From Pseudomonadota bacterium (GTDB lineage: Bacteria > Chloroflexota > UBA5177 > JAJPKF01), in contig JAJPKF010000018.1 of the NCBI GenBank assembly GCA_021323865.1, positions 310,001 through 374,000 on the forward strand: a DNA stretch of 64,000 nt, in the 5' to 3' direction. Position 1 is the stretch's first letter. The number at the start of each line of letters is the position of its first letter. Positions 18,108 through 28,140 of the stretch are shown here, in pieces. Position numbers and translations under genes: made by a program. The notes beneath the pieces are model-generated. The model searched no databases. It saw only the letters and a program-made list of their open reading frames with translations, and was not told the origin of the DNA.

Positions 18108-18158
18108 CATCGTGCCTGAGGCCGGCAGGCCACGTTGATACACTGGAGCGGTTCGCGC

Positions 18159-18234
18159 GGGCGCCTAGCTCAATTGGCAGAGCAAGTGACTCTTAATCAC
18201 TAGGTTCAGGGTTCGAGTCCCTGGGCGCTCACCA
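18159..18234 (+). tRNA. tRNA-Lys (anticodon CTT)
   Basis: Complete 76-base cloverleaf with encoded CCA. The acceptor stem GGGCGCC pairs with GGCGCTC (one G-U). D stem GCTC/GAGC, anticodon stem AGTGA/TCACT around loop CTCTTAA (anticodon CTT at 18192-18194), T stem CAGGG/CCCTG around TTCGAGT. Its 3' end borders a gene-poor region and a candidate transferred block. Confidence 0.97.
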
Positions 18235-18827
18235 CGATTTCCCCAGTAATGACGCCATAAATGACGACTGATCCGGTGCCAAGCAGGAGGCCCAACCGCA
18301 GCTCCGCTGCAAAAGCGCTGCAAAACTTCGGCAGTGCACAGAGCTGCCGATGCCGGCGCGCAAGGTAGGGGCTACCGGATACGCCCCACATTTGTGCTAG
18401 TCGTAGGTCTGCTGCAAAAGTCGCTGCAAAACTAGGCGAGATTCCGGGCGTCCGCGACGCCGGCGAGCAGGCCATTCATCCGACGGACGGACTCCTGTTG
18501 CATGGTCGGTGTAGCGCTTCTGCGGCGAGAACTGCGCCGATGAAGTTGCAGAGTCCGACAGTGAGGCGATGTCGATCTTGGATATTCATGTCGCCGGCGT
18601 CCGCGCCGCATACGTCATCAACGTTACGCATGAAACCCATAGGGCGACGGGCCCGAAGGTGCATCCCCGATACCGCTGACACAACGTGCACGCATGCCAC
18701 CAGGGTCTGCGACCCGGGCACGATCCCAAGTGTCCACCAAGGGCGGGATCAGGAGGAACCGGCGCGTGCTCGCTCCGTTGTGGTGTTCCTTCTTTCCGGT
18801 GACCGTTTCCGACGAGGATAGACCTTC
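18235..18827. other. 593-bp gene-free region downstream of tRNA-Lys with a duplicated motif
   Basis: No supported gene. A motif CTGCAAAAG(T)CGCTGCAAAACT occurs twice (18307-18327 and 18412-18433), differing by one base. Each copy itself contains two CTGCAAAA units. The region sits between a tRNA 3' end and a block of likely transferred genes, the usual position of an integration scar, but no integrase gene and no second copy of the tRNA end were found in the window. Confidence 0.5.
18307..18433. repeat. Two copies of a CTGCAAAAG-CGCTGCAAAACT motif
   Basis: Copy 1 is at 18307-18327 and copy 2 at 18412-18433 (one extra T). Same orientation, 84 bp between the copies. Two copies are too few for a CRISPR array; they may be remnants of a mobile-element arm or recombinase binding sites next to tRNA-Lys. 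Confidence 0.7.
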
Positions 18828-20234
18828 TCACGGATTCGGGCTGATGTTCTGATTGAGCCGAAAGACGTTGGATGGGTCGTAGCTGTTCTTCAGAGCCGCA
18901 AGCCGCGCCCACTTGGTCGGCGTGTACGCCTCTCGAACCCTATCGGAGCCCTCCTCACCCAGGTTGTTGACGTATACACTGTGGGCTGCAAATGGCTGGA
19001 TAGCCTCCCAGAAGGCACGCGTCCACGCAATCTGCCGCCCGTCTTCCTCCGGGTCAACCCATTTGGTGAGGATGTTGAAATCGTAGCCTGCCTCGCGGTG
19101 ACTGTAGGCGGTGTGATCCTCCGGAAGCCGGCTGATCGCTCCCTCCAGCCGAAGGAAGTAGGCAGTTGTCATCGGTGAAGGCATCCGGGCGGCGTGTGCA
19201 ATCGTCGTCTCGATCAGGCTGTCGCTCAAGTGATTGACATAGCTCGATTTCCAGTAGTTTCGCTGTCCGTGGGGATGCCCGGCGTCAAAGCTGCCCTGGA
19301 GCGCTTCGTACGGAACGGGTCCAACGAGGTCGGCCAGTGGGTGCTTGAAGGTGCGCAGGGGCCGCAAGATCTCCTCACCCCGGGTGAGGTCGCCGGGGTA
19401 GCACGCGATGACCGCAGCGACGACCCGGCCGTGGACCTGCTCTGGGAGAAACGGCTCAGCCGGCGCCGTGAGGAAGGCGCAAAGGGCACCCAGCTCTGGT
19501 GGCGCATCCGCCATGTAGTCGCGGAAGAAACGCAGTAGGGCACCGGCGTCCTCGATCGCGTAGAAGATCGGCCCGCCCAGGACGGTCGGTCCGATCGAGT
19601 GTAGGCGGTACTCAAAGGAGGTCACGATGCCGAAATTCCCTCCACCGCCCCGGATACCCCAGAAGAGGTCAGGATTCTCGTCCTCGCTTGCTCTCACCGA
19701 GCGGCCGTCGGCAGTTACTACGTCGGCGGCGAGGAGATTGTCGGAGGCGAGGCCCAGCTTGCGGACCAACCAGCCCTGCCCCCCTCCCAGAGTCAGTCCG
19801 GCGATCCCCGTCGAGCTCACCAGTCCACCTGTGACCGCGAGACCAAACTGTTGACTCTCGTGGTCGAGATCACCCCAGGTGGCGCCACCCTGAGCGCGTG
19901 CGACGTGGTTTGTCGGGTCGATCCGGATCACTTTCATGGGAGAGAGGTCGATCACGATTCCGCCGTCGCACGTCCCGTTGCCGGCAACGCTGTGCCCGCC
20001 GCCGCGCACCGCGATGAGCAGCTCGTTCTCGCGTGCGAAGGCGACGCTGTTCATTACGTCGGCGACTCCAGTGCATCGGACGATGAACGCCGGATACCGG
20101 TCTATCATGCCGTTCCAGACACGCCGCGCCGCGTCGTATCCCTCGTCCCCGGGCCGGAGCACGGGACCCCGCACCGTCCCTCTGAAGGCTTCCACTGTCG
20201 CGTCCTCAACGGTGATGCCGCCCTTAATCGTCAT
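18828..20234 (-). CDS. FAD-binding oxidoreductase (berberine-bridge-like)
   Basis: A 468-aa flavoenzyme of the FAD_binding_4 plus BBE type, which oxidises alcohols, sugars or secondary metabolites. The FAD-linking histidine is H81 in VRGGGHSVAGNG, followed by VIDLSPMK, TGGLVSSTGIAGLTLGGGQG and WGIRGGGGNFGIVTSFEYRL. The second covalent link (a Cys in the TLGGG region) is absent, so attachment is probably mono-covalent. The C-terminus has the BBE motif (YVNNLGEEG, LKNSYDPSNVFRLNQNI). Start ATG 20234 has AGGAGG six bases upstream. It is transcribed divergently from a large regulator that may control it. Confidence 0.9.
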   Translation of the reverse strand: MTIKGGITVEDATVEAFRGTVRGPVLRPGDEGYDAARRVWNGMIDRYPAFIVRCTGVADVMNSVAFARENELLIAVRGGGHSVAGNGTCDGGIVIDLSPMKVIRIDPTNHVARAQGGATWGDLDHESQQFGLAVTGGLVSSTGIAGLTLGGGQGWLVRKLGLASDNLLAADVVTADGRSVRASEDENPDLFWGIRGGGGNFGIVTSFEYRLHSIGPTVLGGPIFYAIEDAGALLRFFRDYMADAPPELGALCAFLTAPAEPFLPEQVHGRVVAAVIACYPGDLTRGEEILRPLRTFKHPLADLVGPVPYEALQGSFDAGHPHGQRNYWKSSYVNHLSDSLIETTIAHAARMPSPMTTAYFLRLEGAISRLPEDHTAYSHREAGYDFNILTKWVDPEEDGRQIAWTRAFWEAIQPFAAHSVYVNNLGEEGSDRVREAYTPTKWARLAALKNSYDPSNVFRLNQNISPNP

Positions 20235-20519
20235 TCTGTCCTCCTTCAAGGCATGATGCGGCCACGTGGTCTTCGGTAATGCGCTGGCTGTCCACTGCGT
20301 CTGACTGGCTCATGTCGGTCCCGGTTTCTGTCGCAGCCTCCGGGTGGTATACCTCCAGTGTGCTCCGTTCCGCTTGCAATGCCCAGGAAAAGTCCACACG
20401 CTTACCCACGCAGTTGGGTAGACTGCTGGTGCCGGCCCCAGACCGTTCCCTTCTTGCGGCGTCGCGAGAGCAGGCGTAACCTGGGGCGTCGTCGAGCGAG
20501 AGCCTAGCCAAGTGAGACC
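20235..20519. promoter_or_regulatory. Divergent control region with a TACCCA-N6-TGGGTA operator
   Basis: 285 bp between the divergent oxidoreductase and regulator genes. It holds a perfect inverted repeat TACCCA (20403-20408) and TGGGTA (20415-20420) with a 6-bp centre, a plausible operator for the adjacent regulator. On the minus strand a short frame of about 29 codons precedes and overlaps the oxidoreductase start; it may be a leader peptide but lacks independent support. Confidence 0.45.
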
Positions 20520-23012
20520 GTGACCGACACCGGAGAACAAGGGCTGCCGCGTGAGCCTCCGGCGAGCCTCGCACAAGAGCAATCGGCGGCTTTTGGAGCG
20601 ATGCTAAAGCGGCACCGTGCTGCCCGAGAGCTCACCCAGGAGGATCTGGCCGAGCGGGCACGCCTCAGCGTGCGCGCAATCAGCGATCTCGAGCGCGGCG
20701 TCCGACGGGTGCCATACCGGGATACCGTTCGGCAGCTGGCGGACGCGCTAGACCTTCCTGACGAAGACCGTCTCGCCCTTGAAGCGGCGTCCGGGCGCGT
20801 GGCGAGAGGCGTCAGACTACGCGAGAGAAGGGCGCCCGTGACCCTTCCAGACGATCGAACGTCCTTCATCGGACGAGGTCAGGCGATCGCGGCCTTGGCG
20901 GCCCGGGTGCGCTGGGCAACGGGGCGGCTGGTGACGCTCACCGGGACAGGAGGAATCGGCAAGACTCGGCTTGCGATAGAGGTCGGTCGGGTTCTGTACC
21001 CCGAATTCACGGATGGGGTGTGCTTCGTCTCTCTGGCACCGGCGAGCGGTGCCCACCTTGTTCCCTCGTTCATCGCGACGGCACTGGGCGTTCAGGAGCG
21101 CGGCAGGCGGCCCCTCGTGGAAAGGGTGAAGGAACACGTGGGTGAGATGTCACTGCTCCTAATCCTCGATCACTTCGAGCACGTCCTCGACGCCCGTATG
21201 GTCGTGACCGAGCTGATCGGGGCGTGTCCCCACCTCCGCATCCTGGTAACGAGCCGGGCGGTACTCCATCTCTCGCGGGAGCATCTCTTCGAGGTGCCGC
21301 CCCTCTCCCTGCCGACCGCCTGGCACACGCTGGGTGTGGGCGCACTCGAACGGACCGAGGCGACAGCGCTCTTCATCGAGCGGGCGCATGCGGCCCGGGC
21401 CGACTTCGTGGTCGAGGACGACGGCGCGTCGACGATTGCCGAGATCTGCCGGCGGCTGGAGGGGCTGCCGCTCGCCATCGAGCTGGCCGCGGCTCGGATC
21501 AAGCTTTTCTCTCCGTCCGCCATCCTTGAGCGCCTCAACGCACGGCTCGACCTGCTCGTCGGCGGGGCGCGGGATGCACCAGGGAGACAGCAAACGCTCC
21601 GAGACGCCATCGACTGGAGTTACCGCCTGCTGACGCCTAGTGAACAGCAGCTTTTTGCCCACCTTGCGGTGTTCGAGGGCGGCTGGACGCAAGAGGCAGC
21701 TCAGGCAGTCAGCGCTGAAGATTACCCTGCTTCGCGTATGCTGGACGCCATTGGCTCGCTCGTCGATCAGAGCCTGGTCCAGCCAGTCATGAGCAGCGGG
21801 GAACCGCGCTTCAGCATGCTGGAAACGATCCGGGAGTACGCCGCGGAGCGTCTTCAGGACAGTGGCGAGCGGGAGGTCGCTCGGCGGCGGCATTCGGAAT
21901 TCTTCCGGGCACTGGCGGAAGAAGGAGAGCCACACCTGGTCGGACCAGGACAGGGCGTGTGGCTCGACCGGCTGGAGGCTGAGCTCGACAATCTGCGAGC
22001 GGCTCTGGACTATGCCTGCGAACAGCGTCAGGGAGAGACAGCGCTGCGGCTCGCGACCGCAACCTACGTGTTCTGGGATAAGCGGGGCTACTGGGAGGAG
22101 TGCCTTGCCAGGCTGGACGCCGCACTCAGTATGGGGACATCTTGCTTGCCGGAAACTCGTGCGAAGGCGCTCTATCAAGCTGGCATGGTTATCCGCATGC
22201 TCGGCGATCCGGCCAAAGCGGAGGGGCGGCTGGCAGAGGGTCTCGCCCTTGCCGACTCGCTGAATGATGCGGAGCTGGTGGCCTGCTGTTCGTTCGACCT
22301 GGGCTGGGTGCGCTGGGAGCAAGAGGACTACGCCGGCGCACGCAGGCTGTTCGAGCACACGCTTGTCGTATCGCGAGCGGCCAACTGCGCTCGGGGCACC
22401 GGTTTGGGCCTTCATGGACTGGGCATGGCGGCACTAGAGGCGAACGAGTACTGCTTTGCGCGGGCATGTGTGCAGGAGGCCGTTGCAGTGTTCCGTGCCA
22501 TGGGCGACCTGTGGGAGATGGCCGAAGCACTCAACACCCTGGGCGATGTGGCGCGCGTCGAGGGCGATTACGGCAGCGCGGAGCGAGCCTATCACGAGGC
22601 GCTCGACCTGCTTGGCGACGTGGGTGTCTGGAGCAGCCAGTCATCGATCAATCACAACCTGGGTCATGTTGCGCTTCGCCGTAGGGACATCGATGCCGCA
22701 CGCGCCTACTTCCGAGACGCGATCCAGAACTTCGCCCGATTGGGGGACCGAAGGGGTACCGTCGAATGCCTTATCGGGCTGGCAGGAGTCTGGGCCCCGG
22801 CAGCACCCGAGCGCGCGGGCATGCTCCTGGGCGCTGCCGACGCCCTCTTGGCCTCCATGCCGGCGCAGCTCTTTCCTTCCAATCGGCCCGACTACGAGAA
22901 GTGCGTCGACGATGTCCGGAGGCGGATGGAGCCCACCGCGTTTGTGCGGGCGCGAGCAGAGGGGGCTGGTCTGACCCTGGAGCAGGCGGTTGCCGCTGCA
23001 CTTGACGACTGA
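20520..23012 (+). CDS. XRE-type HTH / NB-ARC ATPase / TPR transcriptional regulator
   Basis: An 830-aa regulator of the STAND-ATPase class. Residues 25-80 are an XRE helix-turn-helix (RAARELTQEDLAERARLSVR, ISDLERG). Residues 105-400 are an NB-ARC ATPase with P-loop TGTGGIGKT at about 141-149, Walker B LLLILDHFEHVLDA, LVTSRAVL and the GLPLAIELAAARIK motif. From about 480 to the end there are TPR-like helical repeats (LGDVARVEGDYGSAERAYHEALDLL is one unit). The GTG start fits the HTH position. Such proteins sense a ligand through the repeats; here the adjacent divergent oxidoreductase is the likely target gene. Confidence 0.88.
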   Translation: MTDTGEQGLPREPPASLAQEQSAAFGAMLKRHRAARELTQEDLAERARLSVRAISDLERGVRRVPYRDTVRQLADALDLPDEDRLALEAASGRVARGVRLRERRAPVTLPDDRTSFIGRGQAIAALAARVRWATGRLVTLTGTGGIGKTRLAIEVGRVLYPEFTDGVCFVSLAPASGAHLVPSFIATALGVQERGRRPLVERVKEHVGEMSLLLILDHFEHVLDARMVVTELIGACPHLRILVTSRAVLHLSREHLFEVPPLSLPTAWHTLGVGALERTEATALFIERAHAARADFVVEDDGASTIAEICRRLEGLPLAIELAAARIKLFSPSAILERLNARLDLLVGGARDAPGRQQTLRDAIDWSYRLLTPSEQQLFAHLAVFEGGWTQEAAQAVSAEDYPASRMLDAIGSLVDQSLVQPVMSSGEPRFSMLETIREYAAERLQDSGEREVARRRHSEFFRALAEEGEPHLVGPGQGVWLDRLEAELDNLRAALDYACEQRQGETALRLATATYVFWDKRGYWEECLARLDAALSMGTSCLPETRAKALYQAGMVIRMLGDPAKAEGRLAEGLALADSLNDAELVACCSFDLGWVRWEQEDYAGARRLFEHTLVVSRAANCARGTGLGLHGLGMAALEANEYCFARACVQEAVAVFRAMGDLWEMAEALNTLGDVARVEGDYGSAERAYHEALDLLGDVGVWSSQSSINHNLGHVALRRRDIDAARAYFRDAIQNFARLGDRRGTVECLIGLAGVWAPAAPERAGMLLGAADALLASMPAQLFPSNRPDYEKCVDDVRRRMEPTAFVRARAEGAGLTLEQAVAAALDD

Positions 23013-23241
23013 CGGCGCCACGTTGAGCCAGAGGCCTCCCCTAATCGCGGGGCCGCGAGTTCGCATACGTTACTTGGGAGTCCCTCTTCGCCCCTTAGTC
23101 TTCTACCGCAATGAGATGCCGGCCGAGCTGGCGCGCCTTTCCGTCGTGGGCAGCCAGGGGACGGTCTTCCACGTCACAAGCGAGGAGTGGGAAGCCGTGC
23201 TCCGCCTAGCCGTCGGCATCGCACCCGCGCCGGTACGTTAG
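22990..23241 (+). CDS. Small hypothetical protein (up to 83 aa)
   Basis: Not recognised. The frame overlaps the regulator's end by 23 bp and gives up to 83 aa. The second half (RPLVFYRNEMPAELARL, GTVFHVTSEEWEAVLRLAVG) reads like a genuine folded small protein, while the first 30 residues look less convincing, so the true start may be nearer 23080. It may be the last gene of the transferred block. Confidence 0.35.
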   Translation: MPLHLTTDGATLSQRPPLIAGPRVRIRYLGVPLRPLVFYRNEMPAELARLSVVGSQGTVFHVTSEEWEAVLRLAVGIAPAPVR

Positions 23242-23351
23242 GGCGGGCGCGAGGGGAGATGCTCTTGGATATCGCTCTGGGAGCTACCAGAGCGCATTGC
23301 ACGGTCCCGAATCTCCAATGGGAGGGCCACGCAGCCGACCCCCAGGCACCC

Positions 23352-23360
23352 TGATACAGT
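23352..23360 (+). promoter_or_regulatory. Extended -10 promoter candidate for recQ
   Basis: TGA-TACAGT forms an extended -10 element (TG at 23352-23353, hexamer 23355-23360) 28 bp before the recQ ATG. No good -35 is visible at the normal distance. A GGGGGCGGAGG ribosome-binding stretch follows. Confidence 0.35.
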
Positions 23361-23388
23361 TGGGGTACCGGTCGAGAGGGGGCGGAGG

Positions 23389-25194
<1,806 letters not shown>

Positions 25195-25263
25195 TTGGCA
25201 GACCAGGAGCCGAACCGCATGGCCGGCCCGGCAGCCAACAGGGCGCTAGCTCAGCCGCTTGTC

Positions 25264-25951
25264 CTACAGGCCGTCGCCCGAAAAATGGAGGTTGTTGATC
25301 TGGACGTAGTGCCGGGGCGGATCGAGGGGAGTGTGCTGAAACGCACGGGTCAGGCCGACGGCAAGCACCAGCTCGGCGTCGCCGGCCAAGAGGGCTTGGC
25401 ACCGTTCGATGACGTCCGCCTGTGGCGTCTTCTGATCCGCGCCGTAGAACCGGATGTCACTCGCGGACATGCCGGCTCCAGAATCGGGGCCACCCAGTCG
25501 CAAGCGGACTCCGCGGCCGTCGACCTCCATCCTGGGAGGAGTGGTGGGCCGCAGGCACCCCAGGGAGACATCTCCCCGACCGACGTCTGTGAACCGCTTG
25601 GCGCCGTCGATCTGTAGCTCGGGGCCGAAGATCTCGGCCAGCGTGGGTCTGGCTCGCCGGCAGACGACGGTTCAGAACAGGGAAGGCTCCATCGGCTGAA
25701 GGAAGCGGGCCGCTGATTCATCAAACTCGTGATCCTCAACCTCGGGCCGCTCGCCCGCGGGCCTGGTCGAGGAAAGATGCACCATGGCTCCGAGCGCGAA
25801 TGGACCGCCCTGGGTGCGGAGGTGACGCCGAGCGAGGTTCTGATTGGGGCAGGACCGGGCGCACATGCCCCACATTCGGCGACATCGCCAGGCCGGCCAC
25901 GCAGATATTCGGCGGCTGCATCCGGGTCAGATGGTTGATGACGATGACCAT
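25264..25951 (-). pseudogene. Dual OB-domain-type protein, broken by a frameshift and a stop
   Basis: Remnant of a protein of the dual-OB-domain type. Three pieces read in order. First, 25951 to about 25850 (MVIVINHLTRMQPPNICVAG, ending near GHVRPVLP). Second, after a frameshift at the G-run 25846-25849, a piece beginning NQNLARRHLRTQGGPFALGA and ending FLQPMEPSLF. Third, after an in-frame TGA at 25672-25674, TVVCRRARPTLAEIFGPEL through LAVGLTRAFQHTPLDPPRHY to the stop at 25264. By analogy with the family the TGA stands where a Trp is expected, so TGG-to-TGA is the simplest reading. The gene follows two DUF488 genes and is convergent to recQ. Family assignment is from memory of conserved motifs. 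Confidence 0.65.
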
Positions 25952-25955
25952 CGGG

Positions 25956-26393
25956 TCACAGGTGCACGATGGTCACCGAGGGCCAGTGCGCGGCCAGATA
26001 TTCGGCCACCAACCGCCGGTGGCAGTGCTCGGGCGTCGTTTCGCTGCACAGCAGGACGGCCGGCTCGCCGAAGAGCGTGCGCGGCACAGCCTTCTCGATG
26101 CGACGTTCCGAGATGAGGTTCAGGAAGGCTCGCTCGTAGCTGTCCCAGGACCCCTTGTGCTTACGATAGGCGTCCAGAATGTCCTGGGTAGGCGCCAGCA
26201 GCGGCTCGTGGACATAGTCGATGCCGCCGATCACGCGAAGGAAGTAGGGAAAGTCGGACCGCTTGGTGTAGGTGGCCATCTGCGAGGTGTTATTCAGCCG
26301 GATGTCCACCACCCGCCTGATCCCGGCCTGCGTCAGTTCTCCGAAAAATCGCTCCGCGGTCTTGCCGGCAAAACCGGTTGTAAAGATCTTCGT
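25956..26393 (-). CDS. DUF488 family protein (second copy), apparent ACG start
   Basis: DUF488 protein of unknown function, about 145 aa if begun at 26393. Motifs: DIRLNNTSQ, YTKRSDFPYFLRVIGGIDYV, LAPTQDILDAYRK, LLCSETTPEHCHRRLVAEYL and the terminal VTIVHL. Sequence matching the family N-terminus (KIFTTGFAGKTAERFF) continues upstream of the first canonical start (GTG 26312). The codon at the family start position is ACG (26391-26393), with GGAGGTGA just upstream. Either ACG is used, the ATG has mutated, or a shorter GTG-started protein is made. Overlaps the first DUF488 gene by about 60 bp. Confidence 0.7.
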   Translation of the reverse strand, partial: TKIFTTGFAGKTAERFFGELTQAGIRRVVDIRLNNTSQMATYTKRSDFPYFLRVIGGIDYVHEPLLAPTQDILDAYRKHKGSWDSYERAFLNLISERRIEKAVPRTLFGEPAVLLCSETTPEHCHRRLVAEYLAAHWPSVTIVHL

Positions 26394-26939
26394 TGCTTCA
26401 CCTCCAAGCCGAACAGCGTCATCTGACCCGAATCTTCCTCAGCCTCGAGCCGGCTCTGCGCCTCCAGGCGGCCGTCGCCCCGAATGTCGGACACGTCGAT
26501 GCCGCGGCGGAGCAGCACATGCCCGACCGATCGGTATCGATGACACTTGTTCGGGTCCTCCTCGCTGCACAGCAGCGCCACCGGCCCGATCCGGTCGCCG
26601 ATTTCCTGGAGCGATGCGATCCCCGACTCGAACAGCGGGGTCTCTTCCAGCTTGGCGTAGTCGACTCGACCCCTGCTCGTCGTAGCATTCCGGATCGTCG
26701 GGCCGTCCACCCAGCTCCACCCCGAGAAACTCATACCGAATGCCGGCGTCGATCAGCGAGCCCTCCAGCACCGACCGGTTGAACTGGGACGAATATCTCG
26801 AGTAGGGGGACGAACGCACGTCGGTCACGGTCCGAACGGAATGCCGCGCCAGCAGCTCCAGGAAAACCTGGAGGCTGTGATTGGAATGCCCGAGCGAGTA
26901 GACATGCGGGCCCGACTGGGTTCCCTGATCGTCGGTCAT
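26333..26939 (-). pseudogene. DUF488 family protein (first copy) with a one-base frameshift
   Basis: DUF488 protein that would be about 200 aa. The N-terminal half reads from ATG 26939 (HVYSLGHSNHSLQVFLELL, DVRSSPYSRYSSQFNR, GVELGGRPDDPECYDEQG). The C-terminal half continues in the next frame (GRVDYAKLEETPLFESG, ALLCSEEDPNKCHR, GIDVSDIRGDG). Removing one base near 26669 joins the halves exactly at the conserved YDEQG-RVDY. This can be a real frameshift or an assembly indel. First gene of a minus-strand DUF488-DUF488-dual-OB cassette. Confidence 0.75.
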
Positions 26940-27110
26940 GAGGCTCGAGGTGGGACCTCCCCGACGCGTCGACGGAGCGAGAGCAGCCGTCGCGACTGTC
27001 GTTAGCATAGCACCACGCCAACCATCTCGCCCCTCTGCGCCTACTATCAGAGGACGGCCGGCCCGAGGGAAGGGTACCGGAGTGCTCATCAGCACGAGCG
27101 GAGGCAAATG

Positions 27111-28040
27111 ATGACGGTGGACGCGTGGCCGGAGCTGCCCTATGACTCCTGGTACGAGACCATCCACACCCTGCACCGGTGGACACAGGTCGTGGGCAAG
27201 GTCAAGCTGGCCCTCTCGCCCTTCCTCAATGAGTACTGGCACGTGGCTTTTCATCTCACGGCGCGGGGCATGACCACGGGGCTCATTCCCCAACCGGGAT
27301 GGTGCTTCGAGATGCGCTTCGACTTCGTCGACCACCACTTGCTCATCGAGAGCAGCCAAGGCGGTACGCGGGTGATTCCACTGCGCCCGCGGACGGTGGC
27401 GGCCTTCTATGCCGAGCTTCTGCAGACGCTGGAAGACATGGGCATAGCCGTGAGCATCGATCCCATGCCCTCGGAGATACCAGACCCGGTCGGGCTGGAT
27501 GTGGACCACGAGCACCGCGCCTACGACTCGGAGTATGTCTCGCGGTGGTGGCGGGCGCAGCTGCGCATCGAGCAGGTGCTGGAGCGATTCCGTTCCCCGT
27601 TCATCGGCAAGAGCAGCCCCATTCACTTCTTTTGGGGCTCCTTTGACCTGAGTCACACTCGCTTCTCGGGCCGTCCAGCTCCTCTTCCGCCTGGCCCCCG
27701 CTTCTATCAGCTCTCGGAGGACCAGGAGAACTTTGCCTGCGGGTTCTGGCCCGGCCAGCCGGTGCTCACCGGGGTCACACTGGGCGAACCGGCGTTCTAC
27801 GCCTACGTGTATCCCAAGCCCGACGGATTCGACGGGCGGGGTGTCCGTCCTGAGTCGGCGAGGTTCGACGAGCAGCTCGGCGAGCTGATCCTGCCCTATG
27901 AAACCGTGCGTCGGTCTGCCGATCCCGAGGGGACGCTTCTCACCTTCTTTCAGAGCGCCTACGAGGCGGCGGCAAATGGGGCAGGGTGGGACCGTGAAGT
28001 CCTCGAGCGCACGCCGCCGAGCCCTCCGGGTCGCGGCTGA
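27111..28040 (+). CDS. DUF5996 family protein
   Basis: A 309-aa protein of the DUF5996 family, function unknown. Conserved elements: WPELPYDSWYETIHTLHRWT at the N-terminus, VGKVKLALSPFLNEYWHVAF, MRFDFVDHHLLIES, then SPIHFFWGSFDLSHTRFSGR and FACGFWPGQ. No signal peptide or membrane helix. The second of two adjacent ATGs (27111) is preferred, because GGAGG at 27100-27104 then has a normal 6-base spacing. It ends at a hairpin shared with the convergent exported-protein gene. Confidence 0.85.
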   Translation: MTVDAWPELPYDSWYETIHTLHRWTQVVGKVKLALSPFLNEYWHVAFHLTARGMTTGLIPQPGWCFEMRFDFVDHHLLIESSQGGTRVIPLRPRTVAAFYAELLQTLEDMGIAVSIDPMPSEIPDPVGLDVDHEHRAYDSEYVSRWWRAQLRIEQVLERFRSPFIGKSSPIHFFWGSFDLSHTRFSGRPAPLPPGPRFYQLSEDQENFACGFWPGQPVLTGVTLGEPAFYAYVYPKPDGFDGRGVRPESARFDEQLGELILPYETVRRSADPEGTLLTFFQSAYEAAANGAGWDREVLERTPPSPPGRG

Positions 28041-28099
28041 GGGAAGCAACCGAGGCCCCTGGATACGCTTCGGGGGTGGGGCGTCGTCGGGGAAACGAA

Positions 28100-28129
28100 G
28101 GACCGATCCCAGTTACCTGGGACCGGTCC
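28100..28129. terminator. Bidirectional hairpin between convergent genes
   Basis: A 12-bp stem with one mismatch (28101-28112 with 28117-28128) around loop TTAC lies between the DUF5996 stop (28040) and the exported-protein stop (28141). No long U-tract on either side. Confidence 0.65.
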
Positions 28130-28140
28130 CTTAAGGCGAC

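Noticed and set aside
18159-18234. Duplicated tRNA-Lys 3' end as a second attachment site
   Set aside because: No other copy of the T-arm/acceptor sequence was found in the window; the other tRNAs differ.
18307-18433. Possible CRISPR array
   Set aside because: Only two copies, unequal, and no cas gene in the window.
20224-20340. Short minus-strand frame overlapping the FAD oxidoreductase start
   Set aside because: About 29 codons after its last ATG, no own ribosome-binding site; mentioned as a possible leader only.
26950-28049. Long minus-strand frame running from 28049 into the DUF488 gene
   Set aside because: The part before 26939 is antisense to the DUF5996 gene; only the last segment is the real DUF488 N-terminus.
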